A DNA stretch of 64,000 nucleotides from NCBI GenBank assembly GCA_036897625.1, contig JAYMTA010000030.1:1-64000 (forward strand), in the 5' to 3' direction. The number at the start of each line of letters is the position of its first letter. Position 1 is the stretch's first letter. The stretch comes from Pelargonium cotyledonis. Its lineage: Eukaryota > Streptophyta > Magnoliopsida > Geraniales > Geraniaceae. The position numbers and the translations under genes were made by a program. Positions 53,492 to 64,000 of this stretch are shown here, in pieces. Under the pieces are notes generated by a model. It searched no databases, had not been told where the DNA came from, and worked only from the letters and a program-made list of their open reading frames with translations.

Positions 53492-54213
53492 CTAGTGGAG
53501 ATAATTTGATACCAAGTGAATATGTAAACAGCTCAGTAAGGTTTCAAACTAGATATGGTTTGTGTATACATTCCTCATAGTTCATAATCATAGCCTCATA
53601 GGCTTGAATGTTTTAGATGGATTTGTGACATCTTATAAGTTAATCAAGATATAAAAGTTTATAAAATGACCGACTGAACTAAAACGTCAATCAAATTATT
53701 AAGACTTGATTATTGTCATATGCTTCAACACGTTGTGTATACAATGCCAATTTAACAACGCTAACAAGTCAAGCAAGGGCAATGGCCTTACCCTTCCTAG
53801 AACGGACAATCTTGATCAAAATTCGCAACACCCAAACTTCGATTCATATTTTTGTGAGTTCAGGACAAATAAATGAATCTGGTCATTTTTTGGGTCTGCC
53901 AAACAAATTTGCATGAAACCATACTTTTTACATATAATATTCGAAATTCGAAATCCGAATTGTCAGCTCTTATATTCTATTTGGTCAATCTAATTCGCAT
54001 CAAAGATTAGTCGGGCAGGAACAGGATAGTCCTTGTCCGTGTTCGGGTTGTGGTTATCCAGTGAACCAAACAGCACGCAATTTGCGAGATCAAATCATCA
54101 AACCAAACCAAAGAGGACTTGAAGAAAACAAAATTTCTGGAAGAACAAGATCCCTATCTTTTTCCTGGGATTCAAGTGTTGTTGGGAGGAAGAAGAAGAA
54201 GATTTGCGAAGAG
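53492..54213. promoter_or_regulatory. 3' flank of copy B and AP-4 sigma promoter
   Basis: The first about 150 bases are the copy B 3' UTR. The rest is AT-rich with no exon, followed by the AP-4 sigma leader, in which the reading frame stays open from 54061 to the chosen ATG at 54214 but shows no family similarity. Confidence 0.5.
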
Positions 54214-55825
54214 ATGGGGATCAGATTCGTGCTGATGGTGAACAAGCAAGGACAGACCCGTCTTGCTCAATACTACGAATGGCTCACTCTCGAAGAACGA
54301 CGCGCCCTTGAAGGCGAGATCGTTCGCAAATGCCTCGCCCGTAACGAACAGCAGGTTCGTCTCTTCGTCTTCTTTATGATTTGATTTCTCGGAATTAATC
54401 GTCACATTTTTTGAGCTATTAGCTGTTCCAGCAGATCTACAATGCTTTTGATCTAGTATTACAGATGTTTTTGCGTTGCAGTGAGGGCTGGTGTTTGATT
54501 TTGTTAAACCAATTGCTTTTACACTTGATTAATTGTGTCTAGAGTTTCTATTTTGTTTTGGTTTTTGGAATTTGGTATTAAGTTTGATTCACAAAGATGA
54601 AGTATCAATCTCAGCTTTACCTAGTCATTGAAAGGATAATTTCAACTTCAGGAAAATTTGGATCAGCCAAACATTTTACACACTTACATGCCAATTGTTC
54701 TCTATTGGATAAAAATGGCCAAATCCTTGGACTTGAGACTAAGGTTGGCCTAGGGATCAAACCATTGCTTATTATTAAAGCTGCAAACTTGCCCCAGGCA
54801 TGTCAATCTTCCTTTTTTGTCAAGTTGTAAGAATTTCGGCAAGAATTGCCCCTCCCTGGTCCCTACATAGCTGTCTCAGGTGTAATTGGGTAATTGGGAT
54901 ATCGTAATGCTACAATTATATTTGAATTTCATTATAAGCATGGCAGGATCTACAATGTCAAATCTTGTTTGTGAAAAACCATTGTTTATTCTGTAGAGTT
55001 AACCTAACTTGGTTGGTGAACAAAAACCACATTCAATAGTTGCCTCGTTAAATAGCTAAGCACTTCTTGACTGTCAACTCAAGGAAGTACTTGTTGCAGT
55101 GGTGTTTGCCTTTGTTTATTTGTATTTTTCTACAACAATTTACCAGAGTGAAATTTGCCGTCTGCACTTGTTCTAGTGTAGATGACATTTTTTTTTTTTT
55201 TTGGTTTTCAAAGTGAGATTTCATGGTATCGAGTTTATATTATCTGACTACAGCTTATCATGCTTCTTGTCACATCTTTGTCTGTTCATGATAACAGTGT
55301 TCGTTTGTTGAGCATCGCAACTACAAGATTGTATACAGACGATATGCATCACTCTTTTTCTTGGTTGGTGTTGACAACGATGAGGTAAGTTACTGAGTTA
55401 CACGCTGTCTCTTGATTCATTTTTTTTGTCGTGAAATAGTGCTTGTAGTTTAAGATTATTGTTCTTCTCTTAAAACTACAGAACGAGCTTGCAATTTTGG
55501 AGTTCATACATCTGTTGGTAGAAACCATGGATCGCCATTTTGGTAACGTGGTAAGTGCCCCTTGATCTGATAAATGAATCAAAATCTGATTGTCTTCTGA
55601 GTTTCTAAGTTTGTCTTTTATTTTCATATCTTGTTCATGAATTTTCAACTTTGATAAGTTGGTTTGATCTCTTTGTTCCATTACTTGCAGTGTGAGCTCG
55701 ATATTATGTTTCACTTAGAGAAAGCGCACTTTATGCTGGAGGAAATGGTCATGAACGGGTGTATTGTAGAGACAAGCAAGTCAAACATCCTAGCCCCAGT
55801 ACAGCTGATGGACAAAGCATCCTGA
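54214..55825 (+). CDS. AP4S: AP-4 complex sigma subunit
   Basis: Small subunit of the AP-4 adaptor, which sorts cargo at the trans-Golgi network towards the vacuole. Four coding exons: 54214-54354, 55298-55384, 55482-55550 and 55691-55825, giving 143 residues, exactly the family length. Reads [20 protein letters not shown] at the start, [37 protein letters not shown], and the conserved [20 protein letters not shown] near the end. All are hallmark clathrin-adaptor small-chain segments. The ATG at 54214 is chosen because the family starts there although the frame is open upstream. First intron about 0.94 kb. No lesions seen. Confidence 0.97.
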
Positions 55826-56148
55826 GATATGCAAAATGTATTTATCTAATGTTCATTGTGGCTTTTGCATCTTCATTATGTGGTTCATTTTGTACAATAC
55901 ATAAGCTACAAAGAAGCATGATATTCAGTATTTTATCGAAAATTTTGAGTATTTCACTGAATTTGATAACCTGTTTCCTCCCCAAGTATTTACATTCAGA
56001 TAATGGTCACAGAAACATTACATTCAGATAATGGTGACAATGGTCATGCACATAGCTGAGACTGTTTATGTATGTACACACAAATGTCTTTAGATGTTGA
56101 TGAAACAATTTTATACCACCAACTTATTTCAAACAAGTCTCTAGATGA
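55826..56148. other. Tail-to-tail interval between AP4S and GGT
   Basis: Probably the two 3' UTRs. It contains a short direct repeat (CATTCAGATAATGGT at about 55994 and 56021). No gene seen. Confidence 0.5.
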
Positions 56149-58635
56149 TCACACAGCTGCTGGCATCCCATTTTTCCTAGGATCACAAACAGCTGTGAGT
56201 GTTCCGTTCGAACCTTTCCCGGTTTGAAGGGTTTGAACAATAAGCTGGACAATAGCTCCACCTGCCTGAGACTTAAGTAGATGATTCCTCTCTGTCAAGA
56301 AAAGCTTTTTCTCCTCTTCAAGCTCAATGTGCTTGCCATCAATCACAGTCAAGTTTTCATACATAACAACATTTGGTATCAGCTGCAAGAACATAGATAG
56401 ATCAGAATGGCTCTTTTCTAAACTGTCTGATAATATATGTACTTTGTGCTTACCCTATGGTAGATCCTTGGTTGCTGAACTGCACGTAAGGGTTCGAGTC
56501 CTACGACGAAATGGTTGAGGAAAACTTGGATCACTGCTGGAATTATGTTTAATCCACCGCTACCACCAAGGACTCCAATCAACTGATTGTCCTGCGTAAG
56601 GCAAAGAAATCTGTTAAACTTAACTTCAATCCAAAAGTTTAAGCTGATAAATTCACAAACCTTGGTAACGATTACTGGGGTCATAGAGGACAAAGGTCTC
56701 TTGTTCGGCTTAATGAAATTCGCGGGAGCTGGAGGAAGCATATCCGGGGTTACTTCAGTTGGTGTTGAGAAGTCGCCCATCTCATTGTTTAGCACAATCC
56801 CAGTAGAAGGCGACAACACTCCGCCCCCAAAAGGATAGTTGACAGTAGTTGTCATCGAGACAGCATTTCGATCTGCATCCACGATGCAGAAATGGCTGGT
56901 TCCGTGATCATAAAGCTGCCCCCCCCTGCCAAAAAACGAATTGCAACATTAGCGACACAGCCTAAGCCTACCAATATCGAAAATGTTGATTTGAACTACA
57001 AATGTGGTAGCAACGCCGTGCCTGTTCTGATAGTACTCTGGTGGAAAAGTCGTGTTATCCCATATCTTTTCGCGAATGCCTTTGGCGAAAGACGGGGAAA
57101 GCATTTCAGATTTGTATTCAGCAATGCTCTCGTAATCGGGGTCCCCCAAGTTCATTCTGATGGCAAACATGTGTTTCAACGCTTCTATCAAACGATGCAA
57201 TCCCAACGATCCCTTTGCAGCATCTGAAGCGCGGTAGCTGTCAAAGATGTTCAGAACCTGCAAACATAAACATCAGACATTTTCTCGTAACAACGACAGA
57301 ATCATCATGGCACGTTCGCGACACAACTCACCAGTGCAAGCCCCAGTGTTCCACTTGATGGAGGTGGCATCCCAAAAAATGTGTATCCCATAGCATTTAC
57401 AGCCACAGCTTCTGTTACTTCCACTTTGTAATTTCTCAAATCCTCCATGGTTAAAATCCCTCCAGCTTCCCTCACATCCCTCACCAATTTTTCGCCAACG
57501 GTTCCATTGTAGAGAGCTTGAGGTCCTTTTTCTGCCACTTCCTCTAAGCTGTGACCAAGTTCCACATTGTAGCATGTATCACCAGCCTGCAATAGCTTCC
57601 CGTTTGGCGCATACACTTGTCTCAACCCGGGATCACTCAAGATCATTGGACCAAACATAGCTGTGAATGACCCGAGATATGGGGCAACCACGAACCCTTC
57701 CTTTGCGAGCTTGATGGCAGGATGGAACAAGGTCTTCCAACCTAACCGCCCGTGTCTTGACCAAGCTTCGTGTAGCCCCGCTATCTCTCCTGGGACTCCC
57801 ATTGACAAAGCCCCCGAGTACTTGGCGTCTGGATTATCCGCATACATATCCTGATTGTTGACAATGACACTATCAGATACTGAAACATCAGTGTTATCAT
57901 AAAACTCTGGGAAAGAAATGTAAACCTGAGTGGCAGCTAAAGGGGCGGTTTCTCTCATGTCGAAAGCTTGAGCAATGGAGTCCGACGAAGAACGAACGAG
58001 CATGAAGCTTCCTCCTCCGATCCCACTGGCCATGGCATTGACAACACCAAGGCACAATGAGGTTGCTACTGCAGCATCAACAGCGTGCCCGCCCTGCCTA
58101 AGCACCGAAGCACCGATCTCCGAACAACGAGCATCATCAGCAGCAACAACACCTTCCTCGGACTCCACAATCTCAGGATTGGTGAGCCCAAACTTCCCAT
58201 TATGCTCATCTCCTTCTCCAAACAGAAACAAATTTGTGCTGCCTCCAAGTGTCAGGCCAACAACTAAAATGCAAGCAACAAAACATGCCCAATATTCAAC
58301 AGATTATTTCAAACATTGAAATTATTGTTCTTGTGCCTCAAATAGTCAAATCTAATGAATCAATGCATTGCAGGAAAGTAAAAATATCAGTAAACTGTGA
58401 AGAACAGGTTTCTTGAAACTAATTCTTGAATCCGTATGATCAAGATTTCAAATTGTTGAAGAAACCTCAAGATTGATTGTACAGAAATGACAAGTGTAGT
58501 GTACTGACATGTGATTGATATGAGAAGCAGAGAAAAGCAGAGAGCTGTGGCAGTGGTGTGGCTCTTCTTGAGTGACACAGACACAGGATTGGCCTCTAAG
58601 CTCAAAAATGGAGATTCCATGGTTTCTTGCTCCAT
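56149..58635 (-). CDS. GGT: Gamma-glutamyl transferase / glutathione hydrolase, vacuolar type
   Basis: Cleaves the gamma-glutamyl bond of glutathione and its conjugates; the Arabidopsis enzyme with an N-terminal anchor acts in the vacuole on glutathione conjugates. Coding exons on the minus strand: 58509-58635, 57332-58263, 57000-57257, 56661-56915, 56454-56591 and 56149-56382, giving 647 residues. Start MEQETMESPF; a hydrophobic anchor at about residues 28-48 (ALCFSLLLISITFVG). The large-subunit motifs GGHAVDAAVATSLCLGVVN and GIGGGSFMLVR, and the catalytic Thr445 in DHGTSHF, at which the precursor self-cleaves, are present. Small subunit: NAVSMTTTVNYPFG, LGGSGGLNIIPAV. An alternative ATG lies a few codons downstream. 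Exon 4 begins at the second of two nearby AGs across a G run. No lesions seen. Confidence 0.95.
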
Positions 58636-60143
58636 GAACAGAGTCAGCTGATGAGCTCCAAAACCCACCCTCGTTGTTGTTGTTGTTGCCGAATAGAGAA
58701 TCTGAAGACTCAAGATTTTAGTACTTAGTGATAGTTAGGTGATGAAGATGAGCTGTTTGGTGGTTTTGGTTTAAGTTTTGGAGTGTTTCTTTGTACAATT
58801 GTATTTTATAGTATAAAACAGAGGAACAATCGGTTACCTTCTATTTTATACAGGAATTGCTCTTTGTTTGTCTACTGTCACTATTATAAATTTCCACTTT
58901 GTTTACAGTTAGATGCAGAGCTCACAATCTGTAATCGGTGCTGAAGGTGTTTGTTTGCATCTGACGCGAACATGATTGACATAATCACGATTTAACACAT
59001 TCTGTATAACAGAATAATACGTTTGATATGACATTATCCAATACTTTTAATACAACACGATCCAATACATTTGACAAATTATTAGACATAATTTACAATT
59101 ATAAATTTAAGCGAGTGTGTCATGTAGATGTGTTTTAAAGATCTAACAGAAACACGACACGATTAAAGAATGTGTGAAGTCGAATACACAAGTTTTGAGA
59201 TCTAGTTAGGTGAACGAAAACAAACAACTGCTAGGAGTAAAAGTGCAGGTGGACACGTCCTTCTTTTGATACTGATATTATAAATACCAGGTGGCCTTGT
59301 CCTCCATATATATCATTTTGATTTGCTTTCTTGCATTTACGGTTACATTTTTATTGGAGACGTGTTTTCCACATTCGTTTGGTTGCAAAACTAAGTTTCC
59401 AACAAAGTCCACATTCTCTTCCATCACTAATTCAATTTCATTTCTCTTAAAATGCAATTTGTTATAAATGGTCAAGCTATTGTACAAACAAATCATATCA
59501 ATAATACAAAAATAAATAGATATTATTAAATTTGACATACCTTTAGCACTACTACTTGAAATATTAAACAATCACATGTTGACCATTACCATAAAATAGA
59601 CCACAAATTGAATCAACAATCACAGGAACAGCTCAACACATGCAAATCCGCCAAATCAAGACACTGACTTTTCTTTCATTTCTTTAACAATCTCAGATTT
59701 ACGAGTACATAAAATTATCATATAAAATAAAACATGACACTCATGGTCTATGCTGAAGAATAAATCTTGTGCCAATTTGCATTAAACCCTACAATAGACA
59801 AGAACAAAATGATTCTATTGTAATCCAATACCCACTCAATTCTGCTAACAAAACACTCACCATATTCACTTCAACTATGCAGTATAATTATAGTTCTGTC
59901 AGAAAATTCTGTATCGAGCTTGCACATTCTACCTTCAAATAAACGGGCGAATTGCTACATAAGTTGAAGGACTCTCCTATCCTATGCACTCACTAATAAC
60001 CACATCTATCGAACCATTAGAAAGTAAAAAAGAATTGAGTGAAACCCCGAACGGGGAAGCCTAACGGGGGTTGGACCTCCTGCGAGAAAACAAAAACAAA
60101 AACAAAAAAGTTGCAAAAGACTTGGATGGTTTGTATACCTTCT
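58636..60143. other. Interval between GGT and the membrane-protein gene
   Basis: Contains the GGT promoter and leader (58.64-58.8 kb) and the 3' UTR of the gene to the right (60.0-60.14 kb), with a hairpin-like CCCCGAACGGGG at 60044. The part 58.97-59.2 kb has repeat-like words (ACACGA, ATCCAATAC) that recur imperfectly within the stretch, possibly a dispersed repeat. No coding exon recognised. Confidence 0.45.
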
Positions 60144-63100
60144 TCACAACTGCCAGAACACGTCTGGGTCGTTGCTATACAATGAGTAATCTTGAATTTC
60201 CTGGTTAGCCACATGGCGGTCTATCAGCCTTGCTTGGATAATTTTACAAAGCAACAGCCCGGAAGGTAGCATCCACCACTCACTTTCATCCCTACACGCC
60301 ACCAAACACGAGCACAAGAGCTCCGGTTACTAATGTGATTGCAGTGAAACCAACATGAAGACTACATGAATATAAGGTAATATAATGCAACGCAGCCTTA
60401 CATGCTAAAATTCCAAGACTGAAAGTTAGAGTGCTTTTTGCTTGAGTGAGTCCTATAATGAATAAATCCACATACAAAGGCAACTACCTGTCATAATAAA
60501 GAAACATGATCGAGAATGGCGTTAACTCACTGGTGAACCATTGCATGACATTTTACTTTCTTATTCTTGAAACTAGAAAGTGAGACTTACAACATTGGTC
60601 AATGATGTGATATTCCACAGGGCGTAAAGACGTGCCAGACCCGCTGATCGCCTATGTCCATAGCTAAATAAAGCATTGATCCCAGCAGGGAATGGTAATA
60701 GTAAACCAAGAGGGAGAATAAACAGAACTAAGATGAAGTCCAACAAGGATATAGAATACATTTGCAGCAATGTAAGCAAGACTAGGCTAAAATCGCCTAA
60801 AAGAAGTATTGAGATCACCAAACCAACAAGATCCTGCAATAGATACTTAGTATCAGAATACCAATCAGAAGATATATAAATAACTACAAATTATTACAAC
60901 TCTAGAACCAGTTAAATTACCTGATGACCAACAGGTTTAGTATTATAAACTATAAATGAGAAGAGATAATATATTGGCCTCTTCTCTTTGAGGCCTCGTA
61001 AGCTCTTGGTGTGCAAAATCCCTCCGAACAACCTTTTGTTTGTAAGTAGATCTTCACCAAATCTCAAATGATCCAGTGGATTTTCCCTATGGATACTGTA
61101 CAAACTGTAAATAACAATATAAAAATAAAAAGTAAGCGACACTGACTACAGCTAAAATTAACAACAAAATAGTCAGAAGTTCGTAGTTACCTTGACAGCT
61201 GTTCAGATAGTGTAGATCCATCTAGGCTTTCAATTGATCTAGGCAAACTTCCAATTTCAGACGCATACACTACAAGGCCAAACTGGACATACCCAGAAGC
61301 AGTCGGCTGAAACGAAGCAAGATTGGCACGTACACCATATGTACTTAAAGAAGGGTTCGCATGTGTTTCAAGCCAACCGATAATATGCCCAAACATTATC
61401 TTTAGGTGTCCAAGACGAACCAGCCGCAGCTGAGCATTTAGACCAGCCACTAATCGATACCAAATGGTTGGAGGGACGGACTGATAGTTCATAAGAAAAT
61501 AGCTATCAGCAACACTTCATTCCACATAAAATAGAAGCTTCTATTCAAGAATTAACATGAACAAAATAAATAAATAAACAATCAGTTATTTCAAAACAAA
61601 TAAACAGTACCTGACTCATAAGGCTAGTGAGAATGTTATCACTCTGAAGGGAAAAAGGAGCCATGTAACTTCCATCTCCACCAAAAACCAAGGACAATGG
61701 AAACCTTTGATAAAGACGGGGAGGAAGATCTGATCTCTTTTCATCTCCACCAAGGTAAAAATCCACATATGCAAGCATTAGATCAGATGTTGCAGCCAAC
61801 TGCAGTTTAACATGTGAAATATTAGCGTCAAAGCTATTGATCTCTATATATTTCATGCCAACAGGGACAACATAATTCCACCATTGACTTCATCATACTT
61901 CAAATGCATTTAAGGGTGAACATACCCAACAACCATTAAACTGGTAAAGCAGAAAATCAATATTAATGTGAGATGCAAAGTCTAATATATCATACAAAGC
62001 ACCCACATTGATGATTAAACAACTACCTTTGCCCAAGAGCCTAAAAAGTGCAAAAACACTCTGTAAAAAAATACATTTAATTCTTGTTACAAATACAGTA
62101 CTAACGCCATAACAACTAATACGCACACTGATAAGCAACTATTCTTTCTTTTTAGTTTTTTTATATTGAATAAGGTAGCATTTGAATAAATTTATGTGGA
62201 AGACAGAACCTTAATCCCTTCATAAAGAGCTCGAGAACGACAAGAACGTAAGCAAGCATGGTCATATTCTGATCGAACATAGTCACGAAGCTGTTGAAGT
62301 TTATTTTTTCGACGTCGTTGCAGCCATGCCCAAGCGAGTGGATATGTTATAATGGAAAGAATGCTGTAGATTGATCCTTCCCACCACTGATAGGCAGCTA
62401 AAACATTAATTTCATCCACAAATCTATTGAATGCATCCTCATATCTGCCAAGTGAATCAGAAGTAAGTATTTTGTTAAAAATTCATTCACACTACAATAA
62501 TATGCAATGAACAAAATCATTATATTTTAAAGTTTTTCATACAAAGAAAAATCTGTTGGAGGTGATACTAATAAAATGCAAAACATTTAACCTTCAATCA
62601 TTACATGCTAGACAGAGTGCTTACACAATTTCTATAACTTGTTCTGGAGGAGAGTGAGGTAGATGCCAAGGCTCACTGAAAGTGTTTGGCCCCATGAAAT
62701 ACATTCTATGCACATGAGTCTGCGATTCTTCCGTTCTATTTGTTTCCAAAACCTGGATGAAGATAATAAAATGACACACTTCGTAAGAATATCAGTTTGC
62801 CTGTTGAGAGAAGATGAATGGGGAAACATTAATAGCTCAAGGGATTTCTTAATTCATTGAATACAGACCTCATTCAGTGACTCTAGGAAAGGGAATGAGT
62901 GATCTATTCGAGAACCACGACGAGCCGGAGTAACAGCTGGTAACTCATCTCCAGCAACATATTTCATCCGTGCTACACTAAGCACTAGAGATAAAAGGAT
63001 GAGGAGACCTAAGAGAGAAAACCCAAAATACCATGGCCCACCAAAAGTGTATATTAACTCTTCAAATGTTGTATGACAGTGTGGCATGTGATATCTGTCA

Positions 63101-64000
63101 GAAACGCACTTGTACGGACATGGAGTTTCAGCAACACCACCTGTTAAAAGGGTTAGAAAGAGATTTCAGAGCAAATTTACACAATAAGGTCACAACTCAC
63201 AAGCATAAATCTAATTTTAAAAGCCAAAATATATAGTACTACTCTCAACTGTCATCAAGAAAACAAAAACCATCAAAGGCCAATGACTATCTCCAGGTTT
63301 CTAGACAAATATTTTGAGGCAAATGTCAAATTAAGATGCAACAACATAGATATCTAGTAGCACAGAAAAAAGAGGGAAGCTCTAGCAGTACCGCGAACAG
63401 TGATATATATAGCCCGGCGTGGAAGCTCAAAAGATGGACAAGCATGGCAAAGAGCTCTATCAGATCCACTGACATTCTTATATGTGCCAACAGGGCATTC
63501 CTGCAATGAAATATGCATCGTGTCAACGGCAGAGTTTAAACAATATAAGCAAATAATTTAAAAGAGTCGTCCACTGACTTGTTATGAGAACAATATTCTA
63601 AATGAAGCAACCGTAAAAGAAGGCTAATGAGTTACTTTGCATAGGTTTTTTCAAAAGACCATGTGATGGGGTACAGCTTAATTGGGGATGTTATCATTAT
63701 AGTATCTAAATTATCTAGGGCTTAGTTTAAGCTACTCCTGTTTCTTAAAAGTTCTACTCGAACAGCAGCAACAGCACAGCCTAGCCAACCATAATCTTGA
63801 GGTATCTAAGAGTATATTTACACAAGGTTAACTAAGTAGTTGATGAATATATCAATGAAGTCAAGTAAATTTACATCAACCATGCATCAATGTTAGATAT
63901 CATAAAATGTGTCAGACCATTTGTGCCTTCATCTAAATCCAAAGGATGACATGACAGAACAAAATTAAACACTTACCTCACAAAATATACCATACAGCCC
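60144..64000 (-). CDS. Large glycine-rich membrane protein (DUF8003 type), C-terminal part
   Basis: Matches from memory the uncharacterised plant family of Arabidopsis At5g11700, At4g32920 and At5g47020 (about 1,400-1,500 residues; N-terminal Gly-rich repeat domain, Cys-rich segment, C-terminal membrane part). Function unknown. Eleven exons are visible: 63977-64000 (continues beyond the edge), 63392-63500, 62869-63140, 62625-62752, 62210-62444, 61611-61799, 61191-61480, 60921-61095, 60591-60833, 60402-60487 and 60144-60291, or 632 codons plus stop. Cys-rich: ECPVGTYKNVSGSDRALCHA and CPYKCVSDRYHMPHC. Then membrane helices (FGFSLLGLLILLSLVLSVA), the block HVHRMYFMGPNTFSEPWHLP, DHACLRSCRSRALYEG, LGGDEKR, GGDGSYMAPFSLQSDNI, several more helices in the exon 60591-60833, and the end SNDPDVFWQL. 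All junctions keep frame; no lesions seen in the visible part. Confidence 0.92.

Noticed and set aside
54061-54213. N-terminal extension of AP4S (frame open from 54061)
   Set aside because: The family begins at MGIRF; the upstream peptide has no similarity and the first exon ATG at 54214 gives the exact family length.
60040-60080. GC-rich hairpin as a structured RNA
   Set aside because: The CCCCGAACGGGG palindrome is only 12 bases and lies in a probable 3' UTR; too little to call a functional RNA.

Overview
This 64 kb window is nuclear DNA of a flowering plant, almost certainly a eudicot. The genes are intron-rich with AT-rich introns and canonical GT-AG borders. Every recognisable protein is most similar, from memory, to plant orthologues: plant MED19, RNase T2 of the RNS2 type, the AP-4 sigma subunit, a vacuolar-type gamma-glutamyl transferase and a malectin-like LRR receptor kinase. 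The order SNF7/VPS32 - MND1 - LRR receptor kinase - GGT resembles a segment of Arabidopsis chromosome 4. I cannot name the species.

Layout. 0-9.5 kb is AT-rich intergenic DNA with foldback (MITE-like) elements, a perfect 61-bp tandem duplication and a possible gene start at the left edge. 10.1-12.2 kb (minus) is MED19a, with a probable non-coding upstream exon near 14.6-14.8 kb. 16.5-21.5 kb (plus) is an S-like RNase T2 (RNS2 type) with nine coding exons, one only 4 nt long. 22.2-24.9 kb is an unresolved, possibly transcribed or decayed minus-strand locus. 25.1-30.4 kb (plus) is the GTPase GPN3, with a U12-type intron and a large inverted-repeat element in its last intron. 30.8-32.0 kb is a broken Ty3/gypsy fossil. 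32.2-35.7 kb (minus) is ribosomal protein L5, also with a U12-type intron. 36.15-36.7 kb holds two Stowaway-like MITEs. 37.3-40.0 kb (plus) is the ESCRT-III protein SNF7/VPS32. 40.7-41.3 kb is a retroposon with a poly-A end and target-site duplications. 41.9-44.9 kb and 49.5-53.5 kb (plus) are two copies of a malectin-like LRR receptor kinase gene, both broken. Between them, on the minus strand, is the meiotic gene MND1 (45.6-48.8 kb). 54.2-55.8 kb (plus) is AP-4 sigma. 56.1-58.6 kb (minus) is GGT. 60.1-64 kb (minus) is the C-terminal part of a large glycine-rich membrane protein that runs off the right edge.

The intact genes are mostly single-copy housekeeping functions that work independently: transcription (MED19, GPN3), translation (RPL5), membrane traffic (SNF7, AP-4 sigma), RNA and glutathione turnover in the vacuole (RNS2, GGT) and meiotic recombination (MND1). 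There is no operon-like or pathway-like cluster and I found no convincing new biological system. The most interesting observations concern RNA processing and gene decay: a 4-nt micro-exon inside an RNase active-site motif, two textbook U12-type introns, an inverted repeat able to form a long hairpin in the GPN3 pre-mRNA, and the decay of the receptor-kinase pair, where one copy lost its whole kinase through a deletion whose ends share 5 bp.
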